NCBI GenBank assembly: GCA_947506075.1
Contig: CANNNN010000003.1
Location: 1-30,577 of the forward strand
Source of the DNA: Methylococcaceae bacterium
GTDB taxonomy: Bacteria; Pseudomonadota; Gammaproteobacteria; Methylococcales; Methylomonadaceae
Length of the DNA stretch: 30,577 nt
Direction of reading: 5' to 3'
Position numbers and translations under genes: made by a program. The notes below the pieces were generated by a model that was not told where the DNA came from, made no database searches, and saw only the letters and a program-made list of their open reading frames with translations. Below are positions 1 to 6,737 of this stretch, piece by piece (position 1 is the stretch's first letter; every line of letters begins with the position of its first letter).

Positions 1-162
1 ATGAATGGCGACGAACTGACCAAAGGCCAGCGCAGCGCCTCGACGTCTAACCGCAATTTTGAAGGTCGTCAGGGCAAGGGCGGACGCACGCATCTGGTTT
101 CGCCGGCCATGGCCGCAGCCGCCGCATCGGCAGGCCATTTTGTCGATATTCGCAAACTATAA
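1..162 (+). CDS. leuC: 3-isopropylmalate dehydratase large subunit, C-terminal fragment
   Basis: Only the last 53 codons are in the window; the frame is open from base 1 and ends in TAA at 160-162. The visible part carries the conserved LeuC C-terminal stretch SNRNFEGRQGKGGRTHLVSP, followed by an Ala-rich helix and GHFVDIR, which matches the end of the aconitase-family large subunit. LeuC holds the 4Fe-4S cluster and, with LeuD, isomerises 2-isopropylmalate to 3-isopropylmalate. The same enzyme converts citramalate to 3-methylmalate. The leuD start lies 15 bases downstream, so the two are very probably co-transcribed. The Met at base 1 is internal to the protein; the true start is upstream of the window. 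Confidence 0.95.
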   Translation: MNGDELTKGQRSASTSNRNFEGRQGKGGRTHLVSPAMAAAAASAGHFVDIRKL

Positions 163-177
163 AGATCGGAAAATACT

Positions 178-789
178 ATGGAACCGTACAAAAAACTTGA
201 AAGCATCGCGGCCTTGATGAATCGCAGCAATGTCGATACCGACCAGATCATTCCCAAGCAGTTTTTAAAAAGAGTGGAACGCAGCGGCTTTGGCGCGCAT
301 CTTTTTCACGACTGGCGTTTTAATGACGACGGCACAGATAATCAAGAATTCGAGCTGAACAAGCCTGCGTTCAAAGGCGCTAAAATACTGGTAGCCGGCG
401 ACAATTTCGGTTGCGGCTCATCTCGTGAGCACGCGCCCTGGGCGATTGCCGATTATGGTTTTAACACCATTATCTCGACCAGCTATGCCGATATTTTTTA
501 TAACAACTGTTTTAAAAACGGCATTCTGGCGATCAGAGTCACTAAAGATCAACTGGACAAGTTAATGGCCGAAATTGCGGCTAACGAAGGCGTGTGTTTT
601 GTCGTCGACCTTGAGAATCAACTGGTCACTACACCCGGCGGCAACGGTTTCAGCTTTGAAATTGACCCATTCCGTAAGAGTAATCTGATCAGCGGACTGG
701 ATGACATCGGCTTGACCTTGAAGCATGTCGACAAGATCAGTCAGTATGAACAACAGCATAAGAACGATTATCCATGGCTTTGGGCTTGA
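178..789 (+). CDS. leuD: 3-isopropylmalate dehydratase small subunit
   Basis: The 203-residue product has the usual LeuD length (E. coli about 201). It shows the family landmarks: an N-terminal NVDTDQIIPKQFLK motif near residues 18-31, a central GDNFGCGSSREHAPWAI segment near 75-91 that forms the substrate-recognition loop, and DIFYNNCFKNGIL near 103-115. It forms the swivelling small subunit of isopropylmalate isomerase with LeuC in the cytoplasm. The ATG start is fixed by the family N-terminus and by its position 15 bases after leuC. leuB and a classical leuA are not seen downstream. Instead, after a palindrome and hicBA, a citramalate synthase follows, suggesting that this isomerase also serves isoleucine synthesis. 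Confidence 0.96.
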   Translation: MEPYKKLESIAALMNRSNVDTDQIIPKQFLKRVERSGFGAHLFHDWRFNDDGTDNQEFELNKPAFKGAKILVAGDNFGCGSSREHAPWAIADYGFNTIISTSYADIFYNNCFKNGILAIRVTKDQLDKLMAEIAANEGVCFVVDLENQLVTTPGGNGFSFEIDPFRKSNLISGLDDIGLTLKHVDKISQYEQQHKNDYPWLWA

Positions 790-805
790 TTTTTGTTGTT
801 TTGTA

Positions 806-835
806 CTGGTTCCCAAGCTGGAGCTTGGGAACCAG
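806..835. repeat. Perfect 14-bp inverted repeat between leuD and hicB
   Basis: The arm CTGGTTCCCAAGCT (806-819) is followed by a two-base GG centre and the exact reverse complement at 822-835. There is no T-tract on either side, so it does not look like a standard intrinsic terminator, although it could still form a strong RNA hairpin in a leuD transcript. Its compact, near-gapless symmetry resembles the short palindromes that occur in many copies in some proteobacterial genomes. Copy number cannot be judged from one window. Confidence 0.8.
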
Positions 836-897
836 CGAAGTATAACCCGATGCAAATACGTTGCGAATAGAGTTATGGATTCAGTTTAATCACGCTT

Positions 898-901
898 GAG
901 G
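898..901 (+). promoter_or_regulatory. Ribosome binding site of hicB
   Basis: GAGG lies eight bases before the ATG at 910 and supports that start for the antitoxin gene, so hicB is translated independently of leuD. Confidence 0.5.
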
Positions 902-909
902 CAACACCC

Positions 910-1116
910 ATGAATAAAAAATATCAAATTGAATTAGAGCAAGAAATTGATGGACGGTGGATAGCTGAGATAGAGACATTATCAGGAGCAATGGTTTACG
1001 GCAATACCCGTGAGCAAGCTATTATGAATATAGAAGCCTTGGCATTGCGCATTCTTGCAGACCGTTTAGAGCATGGCGAAGCCCCTCAAGAGTTGAGTTT
1101 ATTATTTGCTGCATGA
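910..1116 (+). CDS. hicB: HicB-family antitoxin, short form
   Basis: A 68-residue protein with the HicB partial RNase-H-like fold: an N-terminal beta segment (YQIELEQEIDGRWIAEI), a hairpin ending in GAMVYGNTREQAI, and a helix rich in Ala and Leu. It would bind and block the neighbouring HicA mRNA interferase. It ends after the core fold and has no C-terminal ribbon-helix-helix or helix-turn-helix extension, so it may not bind DNA by itself. The stop overlaps the hicA start by four bases (ATGA, 1113-1116), giving the antitoxin-first order and probable translational coupling. The pair is visibly more AT-rich than leuD and cimA on either side, which suggests later insertion. The assignment is firm; activity is not known. 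Confidence 0.88.
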   Translation: MNKKYQIELEQEIDGRWIAEIETLSGAMVYGNTREQAIMNIEALALRILADRLEHGEAPQELSLLFAA

Positions 1117-1325
1117 ATTCATTCCCAAGTACAAAAGCTAAGCAAGTATTAGCGGCATTAGTTCGCATCGGTTGGTCAGTAAAGCGACAAACAGGCTCAC
1201 ATAAAGTATTGCAGCGAGAAGGTTACGATGATTTTGTATTCGCCTTTCATCAAGGTGAAGAGATTGGCAGTCGCATGTTGCAACGTATAGCCAAAAAAAC
1301 AGGATTAACGCCTGATGACCTATAA
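1113..1325 (+). CDS. hicA: HicA-family toxin (mRNA interferase)
   Basis: A 70-residue protein with a dsRBD-like HicA fold. The motif GSHKVL near residues 28-33 supplies the His expected for ribosome-independent mRNA cleavage. It is preceded by helix 1 (KAKQVLAALVRIGW) and followed by a beta strand and a C-terminal helix (GSRMLQRIAKKTGL). The start codon lies inside the hicB stop (ATGA overlap), so translation is probably coupled to the antitoxin. The protein appears intact with its catalytic His present. It sits inside what would otherwise be a leuCD-cimA biosynthetic block, a position compatible with insertion between operon genes. Confidence 0.88.
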   Translation: MNSFPSTKAKQVLAALVRIGWSVKRQTGSHKVLQREGYDDFVFAFHQGEEIGSRMLQRIAKKTGLTPDDL

Positions 1326-1403
1326 CCGTGTAGATTGAACTAGCATAGCTAACCCGTCAAAATATTAATCAACCCGCTTACATTGAGAAAACAGACGACA
1401 ATC

Positions 1404-2942
1404 ATGTCCACAGAATCAAGACATATCCAGCTGATGGACACCACCTTGCGCGATGGCGAACAGACCCAAGGCGTTTCTTTCACGCCGGTAGAAAAAGTCA
1501 GTATCGCCAAAGCCCTGTTGCAGTCGCTACGGGTCGACAGGATTGAGGTCGCCTCGGCCCGCGTTTCTCAGGGCGAAAAAGAAGCGGTTACCAATATAAA
1601 TGTATGGGCTAAACAGGAAGGCTTTGCCGGGCGCGTTGAAGTGCTGGGCTTTGTCGACCACACCCGCAGCGTCGACTGGATAGTTGAGACCGGCGGTTTA
1701 GTCATCAACCTACTGATCAAAGGCAGCGAAAAACATTGCCGTGTTCAGCTGGGCAAAACCCTGCCCCAGCATACCGAAGATATCCTGCAAACCGTCAACT
1801 ATGCGCTGGAACAAGGCCTGCGAGTCAATGTCTACCTGGAAGACTGGTCTAACGGTTATCACGATAGCCCAGACTATGTATACGGCTTGATGGACAACTT
1901 GCAGCATTCGGGCATCAGCCATTTCATGTTGCCCGACACGCTCGGCGTGTTGTCGCCTGATGAAGTCTATTCAAGCCTCGGCGATATGTGCGGGCGTTAC
2001 CCTACGCTGGAATTTGATTTTCATCCACATAACGATTACGGCCTGGCTACCGCCAACGTAATGGCGGCAGTTCGCGCAGGCATTAATTCCATACACTGCA
2101 CCGTTAATTGTCTGGGCGAGCGGGCCGGCAATGCCTCGCTGGCTGAAGTGGCTGTTGTGTTACGCGATAAAATGAATATGCAGTTATCTGTCGATGAAAG
2201 CCATATTGTGCGGATCAGCGCAATGGTGGAAAATTTTTCCGGCAAACGCGTTGGTGCGAATGCGCCGATAGTCGGGGCCGATGTGTTTACCCAGACCGCC
2301 GGCATTCATGCCGACGGTGATCACAAAGGCGGCTTGTACAAAACCAAACTAGGCCCCGAGCGTTTCTCCCGCACCCGCAGCTATGCGCTGGGCAAGATGA
2401 GCGGCAAGGCATCGCTGAAAAAAAACCTGGAAATGCTGGAGCTGGATCTGTCGGAAGAAAACCAGAAGAAAGTGCTGGCCCGTATTGTCAGTCTCGGCGA
2501 TTCAAAACAGACCATCACCACCGATGACCTGCCGTTTATTATTGCCGATGTACTGGAGAGCAAGAATTATCAGCATATCAAACTGCTGAATTGTTCGATC
2601 ACCAGCGGGCTGAATTTGGAGTCGACGGCCAGTCTGCGTGTCCGCGTAAATGGCCAGGTGCATATAGACTCAGGTTCAGGCAACGGGGGTTTTGACGCGT
2701 TTGTCGACGCGATTAACAAGGTCATGAAGCTGCATGACTATACCTTGCCCCCCCTAGCTGATTATGAAGTACGCATACCGAAAGGCGGCCATGCCAGCGC
2801 CTTGACCGAATGCGTAATCACCTGGGACTGCGCTGGCGAACTGCGAAAAACCCGCGCCGTACATTCCAATCAGGTTTTATCAGGGATTTTGGCCGCTCTA
2901 AAAATCATTAACATGCAATTGCATGAACTTGGTTTATCGTAA
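1404..2942 (+). CDS. cimA: (R)-citramalate synthase, Leptospira-type (isopropylmalate synthase family)
   Basis: The 512-residue product condenses pyruvate with acetyl-CoA to (R)-citramalate, the first step of the threonine-independent isoleucine route. The TIM-barrel has the signature DTTLRDGEQTQGVSF (residues 12-26, with catalytic Arg16 and Asp17), EVASARVS, VYLEDWSNG, LPDTLGVLSP, the metal-binding FHPHNDYG, and NCLGERAGN. A LeuA-type regulatory domain follows from about residue 390 (GNGGFDAFVDAI). EDWSNG, FTQTAGIHADGDHKG and YALGKMSGKAS closely match what I recall of Leptospira CimA rather than LeuA. I chose the ATG at 1404 over an in-frame TTG at 1383 because it gives the usual short N-terminus. 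Residual doubt concerns substrate choice, alpha-ketoisovalerate versus pyruvate. Confidence 0.85.
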   Translation: MSTESRHIQLMDTTLRDGEQTQGVSFTPVEKVSIAKALLQSLRVDRIEVASARVSQGEKEAVTNINVWAKQEGFAGRVEVLGFVDHTRSVDWIVETGGLVINLLIKGSEKHCRVQLGKTLPQHTEDILQTVNYALEQGLRVNVYLEDWSNGYHDSPDYVYGLMDNLQHSGISHFMLPDTLGVLSPDEVYSSLGDMCGRYPTLEFDFHPHNDYGLATANVMAAVRAGINSIHCTVNCLGERAGNASLAEVAVVLRDKMNMQLSVDESHIVRISAMVENFSGKRVGANAPIVGADVFTQTAGIHADGDHKGGLYKTKLGPERFSRTRSYALGKMSGKASLKKNLEMLELDLSEENQKKVLARIVSLGDSKQTITTDDLPFIIADVLESKNYQHIKLLNCSITSGLNLESTASLRVRVNGQVHIDSGSGNGGFDAFVDAINKVMKLHDYTLPPLADYEVRIPKGGHASALTECVITWDCAGELRKTRAVHSNQVLSGILAALKIINMQLHELGLS

Positions 2943-3003
2943 TTTTCATTAGCCTATAAACGACTCTATATTGGGCTTACGGACAGAAAGCCCATCGTTA
3001 AAT

Positions 3004-4173
3004 TTATGCGTTTATCACACCTTGTGTTTCAGCCAGCATCTCCAATGCCAGTTGCGCCATGTTTTTTGAACCGCCACCCTGCCCTAACTGCTGTTTAACC
3101 AGGCTCAAATTTTCACGCATTTGCTCGGCATAAGCTTTATCAGTCAAAATCTTCAACACTTCGGCACACAGCTTTTCGGCGCTCGCATCGTGCTGGATCA
3201 ATTCCTTGATGATGCTTTCACCTACGACGATATTCGGCAAACCTATAAACGGCGTATTCACCAGCCATCGCCCCAAGATATAGGTTAACGGCGAAAGCTT
3301 ATAGGCAATCACCATCGGCACGGTTAACAATGCGATTTCCAGGGTTGCGGTACCGGAGGTAGTCATCACCACATCACAGCATTGGATCACGTCATAAGGT
3401 CGATTTTTTATTACGTTAATGGCGACTGGCGTCTTACTTATATATTCATCAAGCAACGTATCACTGATCGAATCGGCTTGCGGCAACAAAAACTGACATC
3501 CGGGAAAACTGATCTGCAATTTTTCTGCTGCGGCCAGCATGACCGGTAACATGCGCCTGATTTCATTACCCCGACTACCGGGCAATAAGCCGACTATCGG
3601 TTTGTTTTTATCTAGTCCGAACAGGCTTAAATCCTCATCTTTACTGTACTGGGCATGGACCTTATCTACCGATGGATGACCTACGTAGCGCACCGGCACT
3701 TTTTCGGCCTCGTAATAAGCCGTCTCGAACGGAAATATGACAGCCATCATGTCGATGACTTTGCCATAGGCCTTAACTCGTCCCGGACGCCATGCCCAAA
3801 CTTGAGGACTGACATAAAAAAGGACTTTAATGCCTAGCTGTTTGGCGTAATAGGCCAGTTTAAAGTTGAATTCCTTGTAGTCGACGCAAACCAGCAAGTC
3901 GGGGCGTTCGGTTGCCACTAACTGCCGCATCTGGCTTAGCGCGCGGCGGATTTCAGTATAATGTTTAATGACTTCAACCACGCCGATAACCGCAATATTA
4001 GTCGAATCATATCGAATATCGATACCTGCCTGAGCCATCTTTGCCCCCCCCATGCCGAGGCCTGTAATACCCCGCTGTAACTTTTGCAGCTCCAAAAACA
4101 TATTCGCGGCGTGCTGGTCGCCGGACGATTCGCCGGCACTGAACAGGATTTTTAAGGGTTTATATTGGGGCAT
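3004..4173 (-). CDS. lpxB: Lipid-A-disaccharide synthase
   Basis: This 389-residue GT19 glycosyltransferase (E. coli about 382) joins the UDP-2,3-diacyl sugar to lipid X at the inner face of the cytoplasmic membrane, giving the tetra-acyl disaccharide of lipid A. Family motifs are present: AGESSGDQHAA near residues 13-23, GLGMGGAKM, VCVDYKEFNFKLA, YVSPQVWAWRPGR near 120-132, VGHPSVDKV, and LLPGSRGNEI near 197-206. The ATG at 4173 gives the normal N-terminus, although no good Shine-Dalgarno precedes it. It is the last gene of a minus-strand run after gnnA and gnnB, which suggests that its acyl-sugar substrates are amide-linked diamino sugars. A 134-base gap with a hairpin repeat separates it from gnnB. 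Confidence 0.96.
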   Translation of the reverse strand: MPQYKPLKILFSAGESSGDQHAANMFLELQKLQRGITGLGMGGAKMAQAGIDIRYDSTNIAVIGVVEVIKHYTEIRRALSQMRQLVATERPDLLVCVDYKEFNFKLAYYAKQLGIKVLFYVSPQVWAWRPGRVKAYGKVIDMMAVIFPFETAYYEAEKVPVRYVGHPSVDKVHAQYSKDEDLSLFGLDKNKPIVGLLPGSRGNEIRRMLPVMLAAAEKLQISFPGCQFLLPQADSISDTLLDEYISKTPVAINVIKNRPYDVIQCCDVVMTTSGTATLEIALLTVPMVIAYKLSPLTYILGRWLVNTPFIGLPNIVVGESIIKELIQHDASAEKLCAEVLKILTDKAYAEQMRENLSLVKQQLGQGGGSKNMAQLALEMLAETQGVINA

Positions 4174-4218
4174 AGGTAGGTGACAATTAAAAGGATGGTC
4201 ACTATATTAGTAAAAAAT

Positions 4219-4286
4219 GGAACACGGATTAAAAAGCACTGACAAGTCACTTTAAAAATCCGCATAAATCTGCGTCATCCGTGTTC
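4219..4286. repeat. Hairpin repeat copy 1, gnnB-lpxB gap
   Basis: GAACACGGAT at 4220-4229 is the exact reverse complement of ATCCGTGTTC at 4277-4286, enclosing about 47 bases. A related element lies in the gnnA-gnnB gap (5467-5558) and shares the left end TGGAACACGGAT plus AAAAAGCA. This looks like a small dispersed repeat inserted into operon gaps; it could also affect mRNA folding between the genes. Confidence 0.65.
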
Positions 4287-4307
4287 TATTTATGGTAAAT
4301 GCTTATC

Positions 4308-5405
4308 TTATTCGATCAACACATTCCGAATAACCGCCACGATCTCCCTGATCGTGTCATCCTGAAGAGACGGACAAATCGGCAAGGACAAGCAGTTCGC
4401 CGCAACAAATTCCGTGACCGGCAAGCTGACCTTAGCGTATTCCAGCTTAAACACATTTTGCCTATGCAAGGGCACCGGATAATACACGGCACAAGCAATC
4501 TGTTTATCCTGCAAGGCTTTCATGACTTCATCGCGGCGCTCGCATAACACGGTGTACTGGTGATAAACATGCTCGCCCAGACCATCTTCAAACGGCGTGG
4601 TCAGCGGCAAATCGGCCATCAACTCCGAATATAGCTGAGCCGCATGACGGCGGCCTTGATTGTATTGATCGATACGCTTTAATTTGGCTCTTAATATGAC
4701 AGCCTGCAGTTCATCAAGGCGACTGTTATAGCCGATCACATCATGGTAATAACGAACCTGTGAGCCATGATTGTGCAGCATGTTAAGTTTTGCGGCAGTT
4801 TCGTCGGAATTGGTGACGACCAGACCGCCATCACCGAAGGCGCCCAGATTCTTGCTCGGAAAGAAGCTAAAACCCGCCGCATGCCCGATTGCACCGGTTT
4901 GTTGACCGTTGATCGTTGCCCCAAAGGACTGGCAGCAATCTTCGATCAGCTTCAGCTTATGTTGCTCGCAGAGTTGCTTAATGCCTGTCATATCGGCCGG
5001 CTGACCAAACAGATGTACCGGCATGACGGCTTTGGTTTTTGAGGTAATGGCTTTTGCTATTGCTTCCGGTGAGATATTAAAGGTCTTGGGGTCGATGTCG
5101 ACAAAAACCGGAATAGCGCCGACATATTTGATGGCTTCTGCCGTAGCGATAAACGTGAACGCAGTGGTAATCACTTCATCGCCCGCACCAACACCTTCGG
5201 CGATCAAGGCCAGATGCAGCGCATCGGTTCCGGAAGCCACTGCAATCGCGTGTTTAACGCCCAGATAATCAGCCGCTTCTTTTTCAAAGGCCTGAACATT
5301 AGGCCCTAATATAAACGAACAATTTTCGATTGTTTCAGCCAGACCGCGCTCAATTTCATCCTTAATTTCAACGTATTGAGCTTTCAGATTTACCATGGGT
5401 ATCAT
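4308..5405 (-). CDS. gnnB: DegT/DnrJ/EryC1 aminotransferase, probable UDP-3-keto-GlcNAc aminotransferase
   Basis: A 365-residue PLP-dependent sugar aminotransferase. It shows SGTDALHLAL near residues 58-67 (phosphate binding), TTAFTFIATAEAI, DCCQSFGA near 156-163, and SFFPSKNLGAFGDGG near 180-194 with the Schiff-base lysine. C-terminal YNSRLDELQA and YYPVPLHRQ motifs are also present. Between gnnA and lpxB, the likely reaction is glutamate-dependent transamination of UDP-3-keto-GlcNAc to UDP-GlcNAc3N, as shown for Acidithiobacillus ferrooxidans GnnB. The start at 5405 has AAGG seven bases upstream; an internal ATG at 5396 would remove three residues. Related WbpE/WlbC enzymes make 3-amino uronic acids for O-antigen, an alternative that the lpxB linkage makes less likely. 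Confidence 0.8.
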   Translation of the reverse strand: MIPMVNLKAQYVEIKDEIERGLAETIENCSFILGPNVQAFEKEAADYLGVKHAIAVASGTDALHLALIAEGVGAGDEVITTAFTFIATAEAIKYVGAIPVFVDIDPKTFNISPEAIAKAITSKTKAVMPVHLFGQPADMTGIKQLCEQHKLKLIEDCCQSFGATINGQQTGAIGHAAGFSFFPSKNLGAFGDGGLVVTNSDETAAKLNMLHNHGSQVRYYHDVIGYNSRLDELQAVILRAKLKRIDQYNQGRRHAAQLYSELMADLPLTTPFEDGLGEHVYHQYTVLCERRDEVMKALQDKQIACAVYYPVPLHRQNVFKLEYAKVSLPVTEFVAANCLSLPICPSLQDDTIREIVAVIRNVLIE

Positions 5406-5466
5406 ATTTTCGCCTTATTTATTCTTAAAATCTTAATATTAAAATATTCGTAACAACTTCAATCAA

Positions 5467-5558
5467 TGGAACACGGATGAAAAAGCAAGGAGCGAAAAAA
5501 TCTTTAGCGCTTGTACCTATATTATCTTTATCCGTTCTTATCAGCGGAATCCGTGCTC
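5467..5558. repeat. Hairpin repeat copy 2, gnnA-gnnB gap
   Basis: The left end GAACACGGAT (5469-5478) pairs with ATCCGTGCTC (5549-5558) with one mismatch. It matches copy 1 at 4219-4286 over TGGAACACGGAT and the following AAAAAGCA, but the interiors differ in length and sequence. The copy lies just after the gnnA stop and before the gnnB ribosome binding site. Confidence 0.6.
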
Positions 5559-5571
5559 TACACTCTAATAA

Positions 5572-6507
5572 TTACTTATCGCCCAATAACCGGGTAATGG
5601 CTATTGCCGTTGCTAGCGCCCTTCTTCCCGCCACACCTGAAACCAACGGATTATCGCCGGTACGTATGCAGTTAACGAAATGCTTGATTTCTTCCAGCAA
5701 CGCATCGCCGCTTTCAAAAACGGATTCTTCGGTTTCTATTTCCGGAATGCCGGGAAACATTTCTTTTGTACCAGTGCGATGCTTGGTTAAGATACGGTTC
5801 TGAAAATCCACAGAAACATAGGAACACGGCCTGAACATGCGCATTTTACGCTCCATCTTCATGCTGATCCGGCTGGCCGTCACATTCGCCACGCAACCAT
5901 TTTTAAACAGCAAGCGGGCATTGGCAATATCGGTACCTTGCGTTAAAACCGCCGTCCCACTCGCATCAATGCGTTCCACCTCGGAATCGACCAAGGCTAA
6001 AATAATATCGATGTCATGGATCATTAAATCCAGAACTACGCTGACATCGTTGGCACGCGGATTAAAGGTCGACAAACGATGGGATTCGATAAACAGCGGT
6101 TTTTCCTCCTGGTCCAGCCCCAATACTGCCGGGTTAAAGCGTTCCAGATGCCCAACCTGCAAAATCAAGTTTTTTTGCTTGGCAATGGCAATTAACTCAT
6201 CGGCTTCTGCAACCGTCACGGTAATCGGCTTTTCTACCAACACATGGGCACCGGCATTCAAAAAGTCTTTAGAAACCGCATGATGAAGTGTCGTGGGTAC
6301 AACAATACTGACCGCATCAACATTGCCTAACAGGGATTGATAATCTGTTAGCGCTATTGCGTCATGTTTTTCAGCGACCTCTTTAGCCGCCGCCTCATTA
6401 ATATCGACGACCGCAACCAGTTCACAATCGGGCAATGTCGCATATTTTTCAGCGTGAAATTTGCCCAGGTAACCGGTGCCAATAACAGCGCATTTTAATT
6501 TTCTCAT
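5572..6507 (-). CDS. gnnA: Gfo/Idh/MocA oxidoreductase, probable UDP-GlcNAc 3-dehydrogenase
   Basis: A 311-residue NAD-dependent sugar oxidoreductase. The Rossmann motif GTGYLGKFHAEKY lies near residues 10-22, VVDINEAAAKEV follows strand 2, and the catalytic-region motif VLVEKPITVT sits near 88-97. The second domain has HLERFNPAV and LDLMIHDIDIIL with the family His-Asp pair. Placed before gnnB and lpxB, it probably oxidises C3 of UDP-GlcNAc to the 3-keto sugar, as described for A. ferrooxidans GnnA. I chose the ATG at 6507 over an in-frame TTG three codons upstream because the Rossmann fold then begins in the usual place. The promoter region must lie in 6508-6737, shared with the divergent HDOD gene. 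Other sugar dehydrogenase roles are possible. Confidence 0.78.
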   Translation of the reverse strand: MRKLKCAVIGTGYLGKFHAEKYATLPDCELVAVVDINEAAAKEVAEKHDAIALTDYQSLLGNVDAVSIVVPTTLHHAVSKDFLNAGAHVLVEKPITVTVAEADELIAIAKQKNLILQVGHLERFNPAVLGLDQEEKPLFIESHRLSTFNPRANDVSVVLDLMIHDIDIILALVDSEVERIDASGTAVLTQGTDIANARLLFKNGCVANVTASRISMKMERKMRMFRPCSYVSVDFQNRILTKHRTGTKEMFPGIPEIETEESVFESGDALLEEIKHFVNCIRTGDNPLVSGVAGRRALATAIAITRLLGDK

Positions 6508-6737
6508 GTGGCTCAATATTCCAGTTTACTTGGTGCCCCAACTGTTGGAGCCAACTTATCGTTTTCTATTGTAAACTATCGCTAAGTATTCAGAAAATTT
6601 TGTATCAGGCAGTGTCCTCGACTGATTTTTTGATGTTATGATGAAAAGGAAATTTAATGATATTGCTCGACAAGTCTCATTCGTCTTCATAACAATTTAT
6701 TAAACTTTGCTTACCGTATCAAAATTGAGCAACTGCT

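Noticed and set aside
562..855. 97-residue minus-strand frame opposite leuD
   Set aside because: It is antisense to the well supported leuD sequence and runs through the palindrome; typical shadow frame.
1383..1403. TTG start extending citramalate synthase by seven residues
   Set aside because: The ATG at 1404 gives the usual N-terminus, and the extension has no support from family length.
2972..2994. Hairpin TGGGCTT/AAGCCCA between convergent cimA and lpxB as a bidirectional terminator
   Set aside because: The 7-bp stem has a nine-base loop and no T-tract on either strand, so it is too weak to list as a terminator.
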